Part shown: positions 1 to 12,362 of the stretch, in pieces
Layout of the letters: each line of letters starts with the position of its first letter
How positions within the stretch are numbered: the stretch's first letter is position 1
Assembly: GCF_914767665.1 (NCBI RefSeq)
Contig: NC_059503.1
Coordinates: 19,158,001 to 19,222,000, forward strand
Direction of reading: 5' to 3'
DNA from: Harmonia axyridis
Taxonomy: Eukaryota; Arthropoda; Insecta; Coleoptera; Coccinellidae
DNA: 64,000 nucleotides
Made by a program: the position numbers and the translations under genes
The notes under the pieces: generated by a model
What the model saw: the letters and a program-made list of their open reading frames with translations, nothing else
Told to the model about the DNA's origin: nothing
Databases searched by the model: none

Positions 1-1757
1 GAAAAAGATAAAAATAAAAATTTCAAAATGGTTTTTGGTGATAATCGTTTGACCGGAGTTTCAGAATACCAGTTGCAAAAATGATTAGTTTTTAGTTATT
101 TATTATTGAGTGGATAGAATATTATATCATCCACTTATAAAGTCATAAATTTGTTATGAATGCGAATTTTGACCAATCATTCAAAATCCTGAAGGCAAGA
201 CAATTGAAAATTAAATGTAGCACTGCCAATAATTAAGTTTGAAGTTATCATATCTCATTTAAATTAATTTGAAGATTAATTGATAAGAATAGTTTTTCCT
301 CCACGATTTCGTGCCAACAAATGTATTTACCATGTATTTAGCCCTCATATTCACTTCAAAAATCAATCAATTATATCGTAACGAATTGCCAAAATCAAAT
401 TCAGCAATCTTCTCTTCCACTCTCGGTTCCACTAAATGTCAATCAACAGTTACACTGACTTCCACAGTTTTCATAACTGGGTAATGTTCCATACGTGACA
501 CATCTCGATTGCATAAATTGGAAATGACATCGACAAATTACTGTCATTTAAGAGCACGTTTTGTGACACAATTTGAATCGCGCACTCATAAAAGTTGCTG
601 GGATACCTATAGAAAGTCAATAAACGTTATATCAGGGTATAATAATCCGGCGCAAATATAAAAAGATATGAAATTGAATAACCAGAATTTTTCACTATAC
701 ACACCATAAATAATTCAGTTCCGTGAGATGTTCAACGAGTTTGTCAAAAAAAAAAAAGAATATTTGGTGGTTATAGGAATGGGTAATAATGGTTTGTGTA
801 TAAAATAATCAGTTATTGAAATGAAAACGCCGATTATGCTATCAATCATTTATTTATTAGGGTTTTCGGTTCGAATTATTTCGAATTCATGAAAGATTTG
901 TACGAAATCTTCAACAGCTGTAAATGTTGATTTTATTGAATATACCTGGAATAATTGATGAAATTTTAATGTTTCTCTGGCTTATTCCCAATTTCAGTTC
1001 AATAATCACTTTTAATTTGAATTAACATTGTTCCTATATGTATTTTCAAGATGAACAGATTGATAGATTGCAGGAACATATTTGAGTACCAGTTTACTAT
1101 TCGTTAATAAACACACCCTTCAGAATTATGGAGAAGCCATCAGACTGTGAACTGGAGAATAAGATATTTATAATTTTGAGAGATAATTTTCTATTTAATC
1201 CGAACTGTTTTATAGGAGAGAAAAACAATTAACTAATAACCAAAACTAAAATAGTTTCCCCTAGGTTCAGTGTTGCCTAGTTGTTGGAAATTCATTCATA
1301 TAGGCATAAAAATACGTTCATAGCAAACTTTGATTGAAATAACGGATCAAACTGCTCTAGTGGGTATTAGCTAGAATTGAGTAATCTTATCTCTTTGATA
1401 CTGTATGCGTTAAAAGTATACTGCCAGCCCCAGTACAAAACATATCCGAAAATAAAATAAAAATGAGGGCATGCTATTTAAAAAAATTGACTTATGGACA
1501 TTTTTTAGAGGTCATTTTTAAAAAATTGCAGTGTCTTTCGGACCACATGCGGAGTTTCGTAAATACTCAGAAGACTTGAAAAAAAAATCATGGAGATTAT
1601 ATGTGATATACCCATACATACCCATTACAAAAACAGTTGGTTATCGTGTTTCACCATTCTCAGACCAGCCTGTAGAGTCAAAATAATTTAAGCTCACGCG
1701 CTTACTCTCGATTCTGTCAAAATTTGAATAATTCTTCTACCCAATAATTCACAAGAA
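1..1757. other. AT-rich non-coding stretch
   Basis: No reading frame with recognisable protein character, no RNA gene and no clear repeat was seen. The sequence is AT-rich with short homopolymer runs, which is ordinary insect intergenic or intronic DNA. Confidence 0.5.
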
Positions 1758-1776
1758 CACTTTTGACTCATCCTGT
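1758..1776 (-). repeat. Relic terminal repeat of a CAGGGTGAGTC-type element
   Basis: The sequence CTTTTGACTCATCCTGTATA closely resembles the right terminus (TTTTTGACTCACCCTGTATA) of the complete element at 14023-14734. No partner terminus was found nearby, so this looks like a decayed solo end. Confidence 0.45.
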
Positions 1777-4340
1777 ATATCAGAAATGAAGGAGTATTAG
1801 ACTATGTAGTAATTTAATATCGATAAGTATCAATATTTATCATGGCGGTCATAATGTATAACCCACAATATACGACTTGAAACCTGGATAGTCATATCAT
1901 TTTGGTTACATACATTTTGACAGTCAGCTCATTCACTGAAGGTCAGGTACATTGAACATATTGACCTATATTAGATACTCTATCGAGAGAAGTTAATCAT
2001 GTATAGCTGTTGGGAAATTAGAAATTCTTGTACCTGTATGATAAAATATTGATTTTTCTATGAGTAGGAAAGATGGAAACAGGCTACGAATGTCCAGTAG
2101 GACAAATGACCTTTTAGTTACATTATACCCTTCAGAATTAGATAGGTGAGTTCGAGTTATTTTTAGAGATCTCTTGGGATGTGTTTTGTCCGGAAACCAC
2201 ATGAGCCATAACTTTCAGTGTATGTAACTTTCTAACTTCCTGAATAAATATTGAAAGTGTTGTAACCACATCGAATTATTCCTTCAGTACGATTCTTCTT
2301 TCATAGATTGAAAATATAAATTAAATTAATTTGACATCTTAGGTGTACCGACATCGCTCAAATTCAGAAAACAGGATGGTTAATACCAAACATTGAATCT
2401 GATTTCCTGAATGAGTGAGTTCTCTTGTGAAAATTTTGTAGAACACCATCAACAGTACTTTAGATGAGAAGAAAAGGCAACCTACTACGTAGACAAAAGC
2501 CTTCCAAACTATCACTACATGAGGTATGTGCACATACCTCTACTAATCTTGATATCAAAATGGCAAAGTTGGCTATTGATCCGATCTAGAGTAGCAATAG
2601 GGATCACTCTTCGGAATGCAACGTACTTTAGTCGAACAAGTGTTTGAATTGGATTATTTCTTTTAGATGAGCCTGTATAGCGAATTGAGGGAAAAACTTC
2701 ATGGGATAACCTATAAAAAATGCAGTTGAAATAAATTCCGACCCTACTTCCAGAAAAGAAATGATTGCGTTTCTATAAAAGTTTGATGTGGAAACCCGTA
2801 GAAGTCCTAATTTCGAAGACACCACCTGATCAAAGTTTGAGAAGTAGTTGAGAGTTGTCGGGCTCTGCTGGTTCACCAGTAGAAGCCATTAATCCATCGA
2901 ACACCTCTAAACCTCCAGTCTCCAATCCACCACTACAATGTATCAGATTCAGATTTTTTTGTTCTTCGTCCAGACGTTAAGCCGCTAAAACTTTCTAGAC
3001 ATAAAAGAAACCCCCAAGCACACGAAAAACTTCACATTTCGGCTCGCAGCTAGTCATTACGATAAAAGTGGAGCTCGTAAAGATATTTTTCAGTTGTTTC
3101 TTGCGATTTACGTAACTCTCAAGGAAAGAATAAATTCGGAGATTTAAGTTGGCATGTCAGTTCTTTTTCTTTCGAAACTTCCATGTATAGTGGGTCTCGC
3201 GGTTGGAAGCACTGGAATTTATTTCGACACTGTTTCCGAAATTGAATTTCTGATTGAATTTGTGATCGGTCTAACTAGTTTAGTCTCAACTCCCGTTTTT
3301 TTTCTTCTTGAGAAATGTCGTTGAAATCGGAGAGAATGATAGAGAAAGTTACAAAATTTCCTGAAAGTTGTGCTGGGATTTTGAGCATATCAATTATCTG
3401 ATCGATTACTCCAGAAAATGACGATAAGTCCATGAAATCGATAATGCGGACTCTGAACTAATGACATATGTCGAATCCATGTGAAATATCTGATATAATC
3501 ACTGTCATCTCTAGACGAATATATAATCAGATGAAGATATCTCATCATCTTCTCTTGTACAAGCAAAAGTTATTGTTGTTTAAAACTATATTTTCGAAAT
3601 GTTAGTAGTTACAAGGTATTCTGACGATGAAAAATGGGTTTCAACGAAATTCTAACGAGTTACTTTGTCCTCAAGGTAAGAAAGGTCGTTAACGTTGTGA
3701 TACTCAATGTCTCTATCAGTCGAACGATCAAACTCTGTTTATATCCTACATATTGATTTTTCTTGAAGCTGACATCTTTAACTACTATCAGTAGAGATAT
3801 TCAAGATATTTCGTATTATCATTTCATTTCTAATTCATGTAAAATAATCAACTGCAATTCTAATATTAACCTTTCATTTCGTTCTCCGAATCGATAGCTG
3901 TATGATTTCCGTACAATGTTATTTTAGAATTTGACCGAAAAAGTTATCAAACGGTAAGGTTAGATACACTTAGAACGAATCCGGATCATGCAAAATTCAA
4001 GAAGAGTATCGAAAGAAAATTACTCAATATTTATGTGAACACGAAACCGATATAGTTGAAATTCTGAGAAATCATATGAAATACCGATGTCTAGACCATG
4101 CTGAAATTCAAGCTGATGAAACAACATCCGAAACAATTAAAATTTGAATCAAAATCATTACATTGCCAATGAACATTTGAAGGATTATGTAACAGAACGA
4201 AATTTGGAAGTCAGTTAATGAAAATTTATTCAGTGTGATAGTGTCTCAATTCCGAAATTAACTCTTAAAGTACTGGAAGAAGTTCAGCCCTACTATATTT
4301 AGACTCTTGAAAACAAATTTATTGATTATCCATATAATAT
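1777..4340. other. Non-coding stretch, nothing recognised
   Basis: Several short open frames occur here (for example minus-strand frames around 1993-2876), but their translations have no domain, signal peptide or codon pattern suggesting a gene. No repeats were matched elsewhere in the window. Confidence 0.45.
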
Positions 4341-4344
4341 AACA

Positions 4345-4415
4345 GGATATACCTACATTACATGAACATAAGAGAAATGAGGGATCTGTGGGCTACAAGA
4401 CATGGTGATACGGGT
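4345..4415 (+). repeat. Copy of a LINE-like segment also seen at 5665-5740
   Basis: This segment (ACATGAACATAAGAGAA, then GTGGGCTACAAGACATGG) matches a segment at about 5665-5740 with a few substitutions and small indels, in the same orientation about 1.3 kb apart. The pair brackets the LINE debris and the candidate exon at 4952-5220. Confidence 0.5.
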
Positions 4416-4870
4416 TAGGTTGGGTTAGGTTAGGTTCTCTCCCGAGGTCAGCATCTTGCGGTGGTGGGAGGGCTTGTAATAACCGCCTGTGCAAAGTAGA
4501 TATTGAAACAAAGACTGACTGGAAAATGTGGCGTGGCTAATATCAGCCAGCTACATTACCCATACCTCAACAATCCCATCTTCTCCCAAACACCACATTC
4601 TTTAAAACATCCTCAAATCTCTACCCTTCAAAGCTATAGGTTCCAACAGAACGGGCAACACAAGAAGAGAAGTAAAGCAGCCAGGCTGGCTGGGTCCACC
4701 AAAGAGGAGATAGAGGCCAGACAGAGGCCATAAGGGTAGGCGGAAATCATTGACCGGTCTAGCAGAACGAGACACAAGAGGCCGAGAAAGAAGCAAGAAG
4801 ATGCCAACATTTGGCTGTGAGTACGTTGTAGAATAGTGTCTATTTATGTTTCTGCGGGCGTCAGTTTAGG
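4412..4870 (+). mobile_element. Probable non-LTR retrotransposon 5' region, truncated
   Basis: This GC-richer block begins with GGGTTAGGTTGGGTTAGG and continues through a purine-rich stretch (about 4640-4800). It stands out in composition from the AT-rich surroundings. TTAGG-like runs followed by such leaders are common at the 5' ends of insect LINEs. No reverse transcriptase is present. The 76-codon frame inside (4503-4733) has no recognisable domain. The LINE class is inferred, not shown. Confidence 0.35.
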
Positions 4871-4951
4871 ACCAAGAGTGATATTCTCGGTAAACTGTTC
4901 GAGAAGTAACTGATTAAAGATCAAATATACACAATAAACATAATAAATCAA

Positions 4952-5220
4952 TCAAAAACTAACTTGCTCCTATTTAAAGATAACCTTGCAGATCTTCTTG
5001 TTTGAACTGGAGTTCTATTTATTTGAGGTGAAACAGGAGATTTTGTAGCACTGCCTAAACTTTCCCTTAGATTATGGAAAACAACGGTTTTTCTCTTTTC
5101 TGATTTGACATTACTTGATTTCAAAATTCCTTTACCTGGGGTGGATGATACCGTTGACTTTCTCCTAGGAGTTCTCTCTTTTCCAACGACTCCGACAACT
5201 CCGACAAGTCCCTGCGGGGA
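4952..5220 (-). CDS. Candidate 3'-terminal exon of an unrecognised basic nuclear-type protein
   Basis: Reading the minus strand from 5220 down to a TGA at 4954-4952 gives about 88 uninterrupted codons with no in-frame start, so it would be a terminal exon or a retroposed 3' end. The translation is strikingly protein-like: basic, rich in Ser/Thr-Pro (RTPRRK, SSTPGK, KSPVSP, RTPVQ). It carries GILK, then 10 residues later KTVVF, then RRSARLSL close to the C-terminus. GILK and KTVVF fit the SILK and RVxF docking motifs of protein phosphatase 1 regulators, and the S/T-P sites suggest a cell-cycle phosphoprotein. That role is inferred from short motifs only. The most 5' part (about 5182-5210) contains a 9-bp tandem repeat and may not belong to the exon; the acceptor site is not fixed. 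LINE-like DNA lies immediately upstream on the gene strand. The protein family is not recognised. Confidence 0.45.
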
Positions 5221-5224
5221 TTAT

Positions 5225-5530
5225 AGATGGGTAGTTAACTCACGCTCTTCATGCTACCTATTGGATAGCTTTACCATCGAAAAAGAATTGTTTCTTCCAA
5301 ACTCCTACCCTTGGCGAGCCGGCCGCAGTGAAGCTGAACTCGTAAGAGGAGGGTTGGTGTCCTTGGAATATTTCTCTGCGGGTTCAGTGGAGGTGTAATG
5401 AAGGTTTTCAGTGAGTATGCTCTCAAAGTGAGACTCACACTACCCAACAGATGGCGACAGGAGTTTCACACTTGTCGAGATTTGTTGGGTGTCCATAAAG
5501 CTGATATCCCCCCATTAAAAAAAAAAAGGT
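5225..5530 (+). mobile_element. Retroposon 3' segment ending in poly(A)
   Basis: A GC-richer segment ends in an A-run (5517-5527) after CTGATATCCCCCCATT, the layout of a LINE or SINE 3' end inserted on the plus strand. It includes AGATGGCGACAGG, reminiscent of AGATGGCG(A/T)CAAAGG in the repeats at 10224 and 47041. The 97-codon frame running in from 5105 has no recognisable domain. Confidence 0.4.
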
Positions 5531-5664
5531 TACGTGTTAGGTGTTGGACTAATCATTGCATACGCCATTGAAAAAAGAGCCTAAAATGCCCAAACCTAAA
5601 GACAATTGAAACAACAGACAATCGAATACCTACTGATATTTCTCAGTATTCGATTCTCTGTTGA

Positions 5665-5810
5665 TATACTCACATCACATGACCATAAGAGAACTGAGGA
5701 AATTGCAGAGAAAAGTGGGCTACAAGACGTGGAAAGATGGGTTAGTACAAGATGAAGACATTGGAGAGACCACAGGATGCGCGACAACTGACTACTCAAA
5801 AAAGAAAAGC
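5665..5810 (+). pseudogene. LINE ORF2 C-terminal fragment (RTE/CR1-like), degenerate
   Basis: One plus-strand frame reads RTEEIAEKSGLQDVERWVST, a stop, then RHWRDHRMRDN, a stop, then LLKKEK. This resembles the post-RT C-terminal region of insect LINE ORF2 proteins (a pattern like ..G..D..ER......RW..H..RM.D.R..K). The two stops and the short length show decay. The family assignment rests on pattern memory and is tentative. Confidence 0.35.
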
Positions 5811-5811
5811 A

Positions 5812-6256
5812 CAACACCGTAAGACTATTTACAAAATTTTAGCCGAAAACAGGACTTCAGGATGCCAAGATTTATAAAAATTGCATATAACACAGGCCTA
5901 AGTTCTAGCATTCTTATATTTTTTTCAGAAGAGGTTCTTCTCAGAAGAAGGAGAAGAAGAAATTTTCAATATCTGCGACGCCTCCGACTTCAAGAGGCTG
6001 TAACTAGTAGCAAGAAGAGAATTATCGACTTTGTAACAAGTAGAACAAAAAACGAGAGATTTCATGAAAGACTCCTATTACTTTCCGTCGAAGTATCATC
6101 TCCTAAGATCTCTCCATTTAAAAACACCCTGTATAAGATTTCAGGAACGTGAATAAAAAAAAAGAGTAACATTTTCAAACCCAAATCATGAAAACATTTT
6201 TTCTTAGAATTGTTTCTTATGAGGAAGCGAACCAATAAGATCCTTTCAGGAAACTT
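5812..6256. other. Non-coding stretch with an unsupported 96-codon frame
   Basis: A plus-strand frame at 5862-6152 has an Arg-rich run (RRRRRR) and could be a decayed transposase N-terminus, but no diagnostic motif is present. Nothing else was recognised. Confidence 0.3.
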
Positions 6257-6620
6257 AATGAAAAGATAACACTGCGCACTTCGGTGGTGACAATTCCCAA
6301 CGAGGCGCGTTTTAACATTTAGTTAATTCCTAGCCGGGATGATTTGATGTATAATTATGCGGAAAGGGACAGTTGTCAAGCAGAAATCGGCTGCTCGGCT
6401 CACCAGGAATCATGCCATCTCCCCCACCCCAAGTCGTCCTCCAGCCTCCGACGGAGTGACGAATGAACACACCGGAAAATTAATGTCGGCCTTTTGCTAC
6501 GAATTGCTGGGCCACCTGGCGCCTATACATTCAGCTATCAACTGTCGCCAACCCGCAGTTCAATCATTTTTCTCCCTTCGAGGGCCCCACTCGGGGGGAT
6601 GCAAATAACACATATTGATC
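6257..6620. promoter_or_regulatory. GC-rich island, candidate conserved cis-regulatory element
   Basis: The block is clearly richer in G+C than its flanks. It contains a perfect POU octamer ATGCAAAT (6599-6606), an E-box-type CACCTG (in GGCCACCTGGCG) and several short palindromes. A plus-strand frame (6357-6608) is open for 83 codons, but its translation is Pro/Ser-rich without a domain, so regulatory DNA is the better guess. It lies directly before the tandem repeat array. Function is inferred from composition only. Confidence 0.25.
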
Positions 6621-6680
6621 ACATTCCATTTAAATTAAAGGAATTTGTTTCAATTTCATGAAATTAGGGCGCTGGATTAC

Positions 6681-8290
6681 CTATTCCGCAGTTTTCATCT
6701 CTGTCAGTTCGGTCGTTCGAAAATGTCGATGTCAACCGTTGGGCATCTATGTTTCAGCGATTTTCGTGTTGATGAATGTTAATTACTTCATTTGTATTAG
6801 TTGGAAGTATTTGAATGTATACATAAATTAATGGGTTTGTCAAAGGTATAGACTCGTTTTGTCGATCTAAATTTTCGGTTTATTGCAAGGTATTTGCATT
6901 ATTTTCCGCTTTGATACTTCCTCATTTGAAGCAATGTGAATTATAAAAAGAGCCAAATCATATCCTCTACATCATGGGATATCATTACTGTTTAAGAGCA
7001 ATAGTTATTCATGGTCTAGTTTGTAATACAAACCTTTTTTTTCATGAAGGAAATGTGTCTAACAATTTCAAGGGTTGGATTAATGGAAAAAAGACGTGAA
7101 GTCAATTGTGCTCTTAGAGACCACTGAACGGTATATGGGTACCTATATATGAGATGTCATAACATTTCACTTAATAAATCCCAAACCTAGCCGGTGAAAA
7201 CATCGTCAACATTTTCTTTGAATTACTTATTCCTTGAATTATTCTGCAGTTTTCATCTCTGTTAATTCCATCGTTCGAAAATGTCGATGTCAACCGTTTG
7301 GCATCTATGTTTCAGCGATTTTCGTGTTGATGAATGTTAATTACTTCATTTGTATTAGTTGGAAATATTTGAATGTATACATAAATTAATAGGTTTGTCA
7401 AAGGTATAGACTCTTTTTGTCTATCTAAATTGTCGGTTTATTGCAAGGTATTTGCATTATTTTCCGGTTTGATACTTCCTCATTTGAAGCAATGTTAATT
7501 ATAAAAAGAGCCAAATCGTATCCTCTACATCATGGAATATCATTACTGTTTAAGAGCAATAGTTATTCATGGTCTAGTTTGTAATACAAACTTTTTTTTT
7601 AAGAAGGAAATGTCTCTAACAATTTCAAAGGTTGGATTAATAAAGAAAAGACGTGAAGTCAATTGTGCTCTTAGAGACCACCGAACGGTATATGGGTATA
7701 TATGAGATCTCATAACATTTCACTTAATAAATCCCAGACCTAGCCGGTAAAAATATCGTCAACATCTTCTTTGAATTATTTATTCCTTGAATTATTCTGC
7801 AGTTTTCATCTCTGTTAGTTCAATCGTTCGAAAATGTTGATGTGAACCGTTTGGCATCTATGTTCCAGCGATTTTCGTGTTGATGAATGTTAATTACTTC
7901 ATTTGTATTAGTTGTGAATATTTTAATGTATACATAAATTAATGGGTTTGTGAAAGGTATAGACTAGTTTTGTCGACCTAAATTGTCGGTTTATTGCAAG
8001 GTATTCGCATTATTTTATATATACTTCCTCATTTGAAGCAATGTGAATTATAAAAAGAGCCAAATCGTATCCTATGCATCAGGGAATATCATAACTTGTT
8101 AATCAGTTAGTTTGTAAAACAAATTTTTTTTCAAGAATGAGATGTGTTTCAAGGGTGGGGTTAATAAAAAAAAAAAAGTGAAGTCAACTGCTCCCGTAGA
8201 GGCCACATAAATATGTATGGAAATATAGGAGATCTCATAACATTTCACTCAATAAGTCCCGGAACTAGCCAGGTAAAGCACTGTTACCAT
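6681..8290. repeat. Tandem repeat, three copies of a ~556-bp unit
   Basis: The anchor GTTTTCATCTCTGT recurs at about 6691, 7249 and 7802, giving periods of 558 and 553 bp. Long segments between anchors are near-identical, including GATGAATGTTAATTACTTCA, AAGGTATAGACT and AAAAGAGCCAAATC. Copies 1 and 2 are most similar. Copy 3 is more diverged and shortened near its end, with extra A/T runs. No open frame is shared across the units. This looks like a short satellite-like array or a triplicated segment. Confidence 0.85.
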
Positions 8291-10223
8291 TTTCCATGAA
8301 AATTTGATTATATTCCTTCAAGAATGATTCATCTGTCGGATGTCAAAAAATTCATTGTCTAATGAGAGGATCTCAAAATCCCTTGGAGCTATAAAAAATG
8401 GATCGGGCTCAAATTTTGAGATAATTAATTTGGTGATAACTCAACCTTATAAATTCAACTGTTTTCAACTTATAAGAGAAAACTGGAAAATTGCGTGAAA
8501 TGAAAAGTTCTCATAACTTCTTCATAAATGGTGATATGAACATGTAAAATTTTAGATGAAGTTTTTCCAAAAAAATCCATTTGTGTAATGATTTGTTCTT
8601 AATTGCAAATTACGGGTATAATACAAACTTTTGTTTCTTCAAATGTGAACCATAAAAATTAATATTTCCGTTTTATTTTATTTTACCGATTATTTGTTGA
8701 TATTTCGAGATAAATATTTTCAGAATAAGAAATAATTACATAAAATTCACCAAGTAACAATCAGTCTCTCATTTTGAGCCAATTTCTGAAATCCTCGAAT
8801 TTTGATTATAGATTGGTTTCAATCGATTGAATTCAACTCACTAATGAAGCAGTTGAGGTAAATATCTATCCTTTGTGTCCCCCGTTTACAGAAACGAAAT
8901 ATGCTAAAGGCATGAAATCTTTCAAATGGCAAGCTCTGCTGTGGGTACAGTTCCTTGGTTATATACATAGGAAATTTTATTTTCTTCGTTTGAAACATTG
9001 ATTCTTTTCGATTTTTTAGATTATGAATAGTAATGCCATTATGTATAAAGAGACGAAAAATTTGTAGAATGACTTGGCTATTAAAGCATATATCACGGGG
9101 ATAAATTGGAAGTATCAAGCATTCATTCCTCATTTTGATTAATTTTTGTTACAAGAAAAAATTATACCTTAATTTGTGTTCAGAACGAGGTTCAGAAGAA
9201 TATTCTAGCAAAAATCTTCTAGGTTCATTTCGTGAAAAATTGCATGAATATGAAATTGGATAACTGCTCGATTCAAATGCATTTTTCATAAAAAATTAAT
9301 TATTTCAGACAATCAGATTTCATAACAGCTCTACGATGATAGTAAATTGATGAGGATTTCCATTATGACCCCTCCACCTAAATTATTAACAACACCGATC
9401 GATGAGTGAAATAATAATACCTAATCTTCTTATGCGAGCAAATCACATAGGACATCGTAGCCCCTATCTCCTCAAGGTGATCCATGCAATAATAATGAGG
9501 CCTAGAAGAAAAATCCGGTCTACATCAGAGGAAACGGATAAACCAGGTGAAACTTCTGTAGGGACTATGATATCATAAATTACCTTTGTTTCCGTCTCGG
9601 CTAATGAAACACTACACGCTCTGGTAGATACCTGTGTTCTCTAAGTCCTCTCAGTTACGTCCCAGCATCCCTTGCTGAATAAATCCCTACACCTATTTCA
9701 ATCTCCAGTTCATTCCTTTAACGACCTAAATTGCACATAAATTCATTTTATTTTGCTATTGCCTCTGAAAACTGCCCAGACCGAAATCATGATCTTGATT
9801 TATGGGGAAATACTGCATCAAATTTACACTAATCATCCAAGTTCATTCGGAAAAGTAACGATTATTTGATTTTTAATGGAATTGATTAGGTTTTTCATGA
9901 ATGAGAGTGTTCAAACCTAAACAAACATTGAATGCTGATCGAGGGTTTAACAAAACTCTTATTTCGGTTATTTTGTCACGAAGAAATTACTTTTATTTTC
10001 AATTTTAGGTAGTTTTAAGAATGTAATCAATTCATCAAAATTTTCTCGGAACTATCTTGATATGTTTGTATCTATCGTAATCATACAAAATATTAGCAAT
10101 AATAACTTAAATACCTACAGAAGAAGGAAAGGCGATAACGTATTCCAAATGAATGGGTAAGATATGTACCTATGTTATTACTGCAAAAAGTCTATTTTTT
10201 CAAGAATACTCCAATATACAATT
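8291..10223. other. Non-coding stretch
   Basis: AT-rich sequence with no supported gene. The 104-codon minus-strand frame at 8819-9133 has no recognisable domain. A slightly GC-richer patch at about 9560-9730 contains pyrimidine-rich runs but no convincing exon. Confidence 0.45.
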
Positions 10224-10309
10224 TGGTGATTCTTTGCTCCCCGAGAGATGGCGACAAAGGTTGCGCAATTCTCGGAAGAGTGGCACCGCTTGAGACATAA
10301 ACCTAACCG
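10224..10309 (+). repeat. Dispersed repeat, copy 1 (partner at 47041-47127)
   Basis: It shares with 47041-47127 the ordered blocks TGGTGA(T/C)TCTTTGCT, GAGATGGCG, TGCGCAATTCTCGGA, CACC(G/A)CTTG and AACCTAACCG. Just downstream is AACTAACCTAACCTAAC, a telomere-like run. It is probably the end of a transposable element of unknown class. Confidence 0.6.
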
Positions 10310-12360
10310 CTCTGCTAACTAACCTAACCTAACTGTTCCACAAAAAACTCACCTCGCTCTGCTATAGGATTCTGATGATTCAAATCAAATGATGAATCAA
10401 ATTGGCTGAGATTGCAATTTTTATTGTTTCGTCATTTATTTATTTACTCAAATGCAGTTATAAAACATGATCTCAATTGAAGATATGACCAACAGACAGA
10501 AAGTTACACTAATTAACTGAGAACAAAAAAACAGTAAATTCAAAATCACAAGTAAGAAGTTCGATATGTAGTATTTAAAATATATTTGCACTCCGAACAT
10601 GTTACCTAGGGAGTGTATTCGTGTATATTCGTGGTATTCGATTTAAGAATTTGCAATTATATACATGTACCAACAGAAAGAAAAAAATTGAAAACGACGT
10701 ATTCAGATTCTCACAAGAATTGAATCGAAATAGAAAACCAGATATAGCAGTAAAACAAAATGGCCTTCATCAATTCTATGATACATAGCATGTGCCACAC
10801 CATAGAGCTCTTAAGGTAAGGGGTCGCGCCAGGATCTTATTCACAACAGCTAACCATCATCGAATGGTCACACTAAAATTTAAATGCTCAGAAATTTTTT
10901 CAGGAAATTTTTTGTACTTCTTTTTAATATTTGATGTTTCTGATCGATTTTGAGTTCAATTGGAATGGAGATTATAGAATCGAAATGAACTTCCTGAATG
11001 TTGTCACAAGCAAGTCTTTCCTCACAGTACCTACATTTAATTCATCTAGTGGCCCTACGATTGAAGTTTTTGTGACAAAAAAACATTATTTTCAAGCTTT
11101 GGGAGATAAACAGTCACCTGACATCCAGGATTCGCGTTTCCTGATATAAATTTTCAGGAGAATGAGGTCTAATATTTAACAATTCATTCTGTGTTTTCTG
11201 CAGCATAATTAGTGTAGACTGTAGAGCCTCGCCAGAATTCTATGGTTATTTTTTCTGAAACCCCTCATTGAAGTTATTGCTTTCAAGCACCTATTCAATC
11301 GATTCGTCTAATCAAATTGTAGACTGAAATATTATTCGAATATAATCCATTCAATTTCATTCATTGAATAGAATGTAATGCTTCCAGCATATATTTCCCA
11401 TTATTGATGCTGATTATAGTATAATAAATAGAATATTTTATGATAATAAATTCAATAATTGCATTCTAGGATTCATTCTATTCAATTGAATTTTCGTGCG
11501 TTCATAACTTATTTCATAAGTTCTGAAAAATGAAAACCTTTTTTTATTTCTGCATGAAAGCTTAGATTGTGAAAGGAAATGAATAAATTGCTTGAATGAG
11601 TATTTATTAATTCATTAGAGCTCAGTGGATAGCTCAGCGTTGAAAAATTGATGAAGCTCTGGAAATTTTCACATTACCGATGCAAATTTTGTTTTCAGAT
11701 TCTAAGAAGCTGTCAATAGATAGATAAATGAGGTTTGTTGACGTTTCATTTCGGCTAAATCCCAATATTTCCTGAAAGTCCTCGGAAAGTTTCAAGAAGT
11801 ATACTTCCACGAATTTGCTACTGCATTCTATTTAGCATCGAGTTTTCGCTGCTATTGTGAACACAATTTTTAGAGATATGAGGATGATTGATAGTTACGA
11901 TGAGGAAAAAGTTTGGCTGATATTCGAAGTGAGACATTATAAATGATATATTATTACTCGATATTGATGTATGAGTAAATTGTCGAAACTACCATGAGAT
12001 TATCAAATTTGCAAATGGAATTTTAAAGGATATTTTTTTATGGAAATAAGAAAGAGCCTTGAATTCTATAGGGAAAGGATCGAAAAAAATTGTTAATCAT
12101 TCATCATTTATGCCATATTTCAGTAAAAATATTTTCAATTGAAGAGGTTAATAAGGTCATATTGACACATTGATCTGGATGTACAAAAGTACGACTTTAT
12201 GTTGCAAATAATACTAACATATATCTCTGATATCACATTTCGCTGACGAAATAATCCCCAAGAAGGCGTTCCAATTTTTAAAAGGAACCGGACATTCGGA
12301 TTGAATTTTGGATTTGGTTCTGGAAGAAAGGCTTCTCCGTATGCAGTTGTTACTTTTTAG
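10310..12360. other. Non-coding stretch
   Basis: No supported gene. A strongly AT-rich patch at about 11330-11500 repeats variants of ATTCATTGAATAGAAT. The 72-codon plus-strand frame at 10931-11149 has no recognisable character. Confidence 0.4.
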
Positions 12361-12362
12361 CT

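Noticed and set aside
4411..4436. TTAGG-type motifs as a telomere.
   Set aside because: Only a few degenerate units occur, embedded in LINE-like sequence, so this is not a telomeric array.
6357..6608. 83-codon frame in the GC-rich island.
   Set aside because: The residues are Pro/Ser-rich without a domain, and open frames are expected by chance in a GC-rich patch lacking stop-like A/T words.
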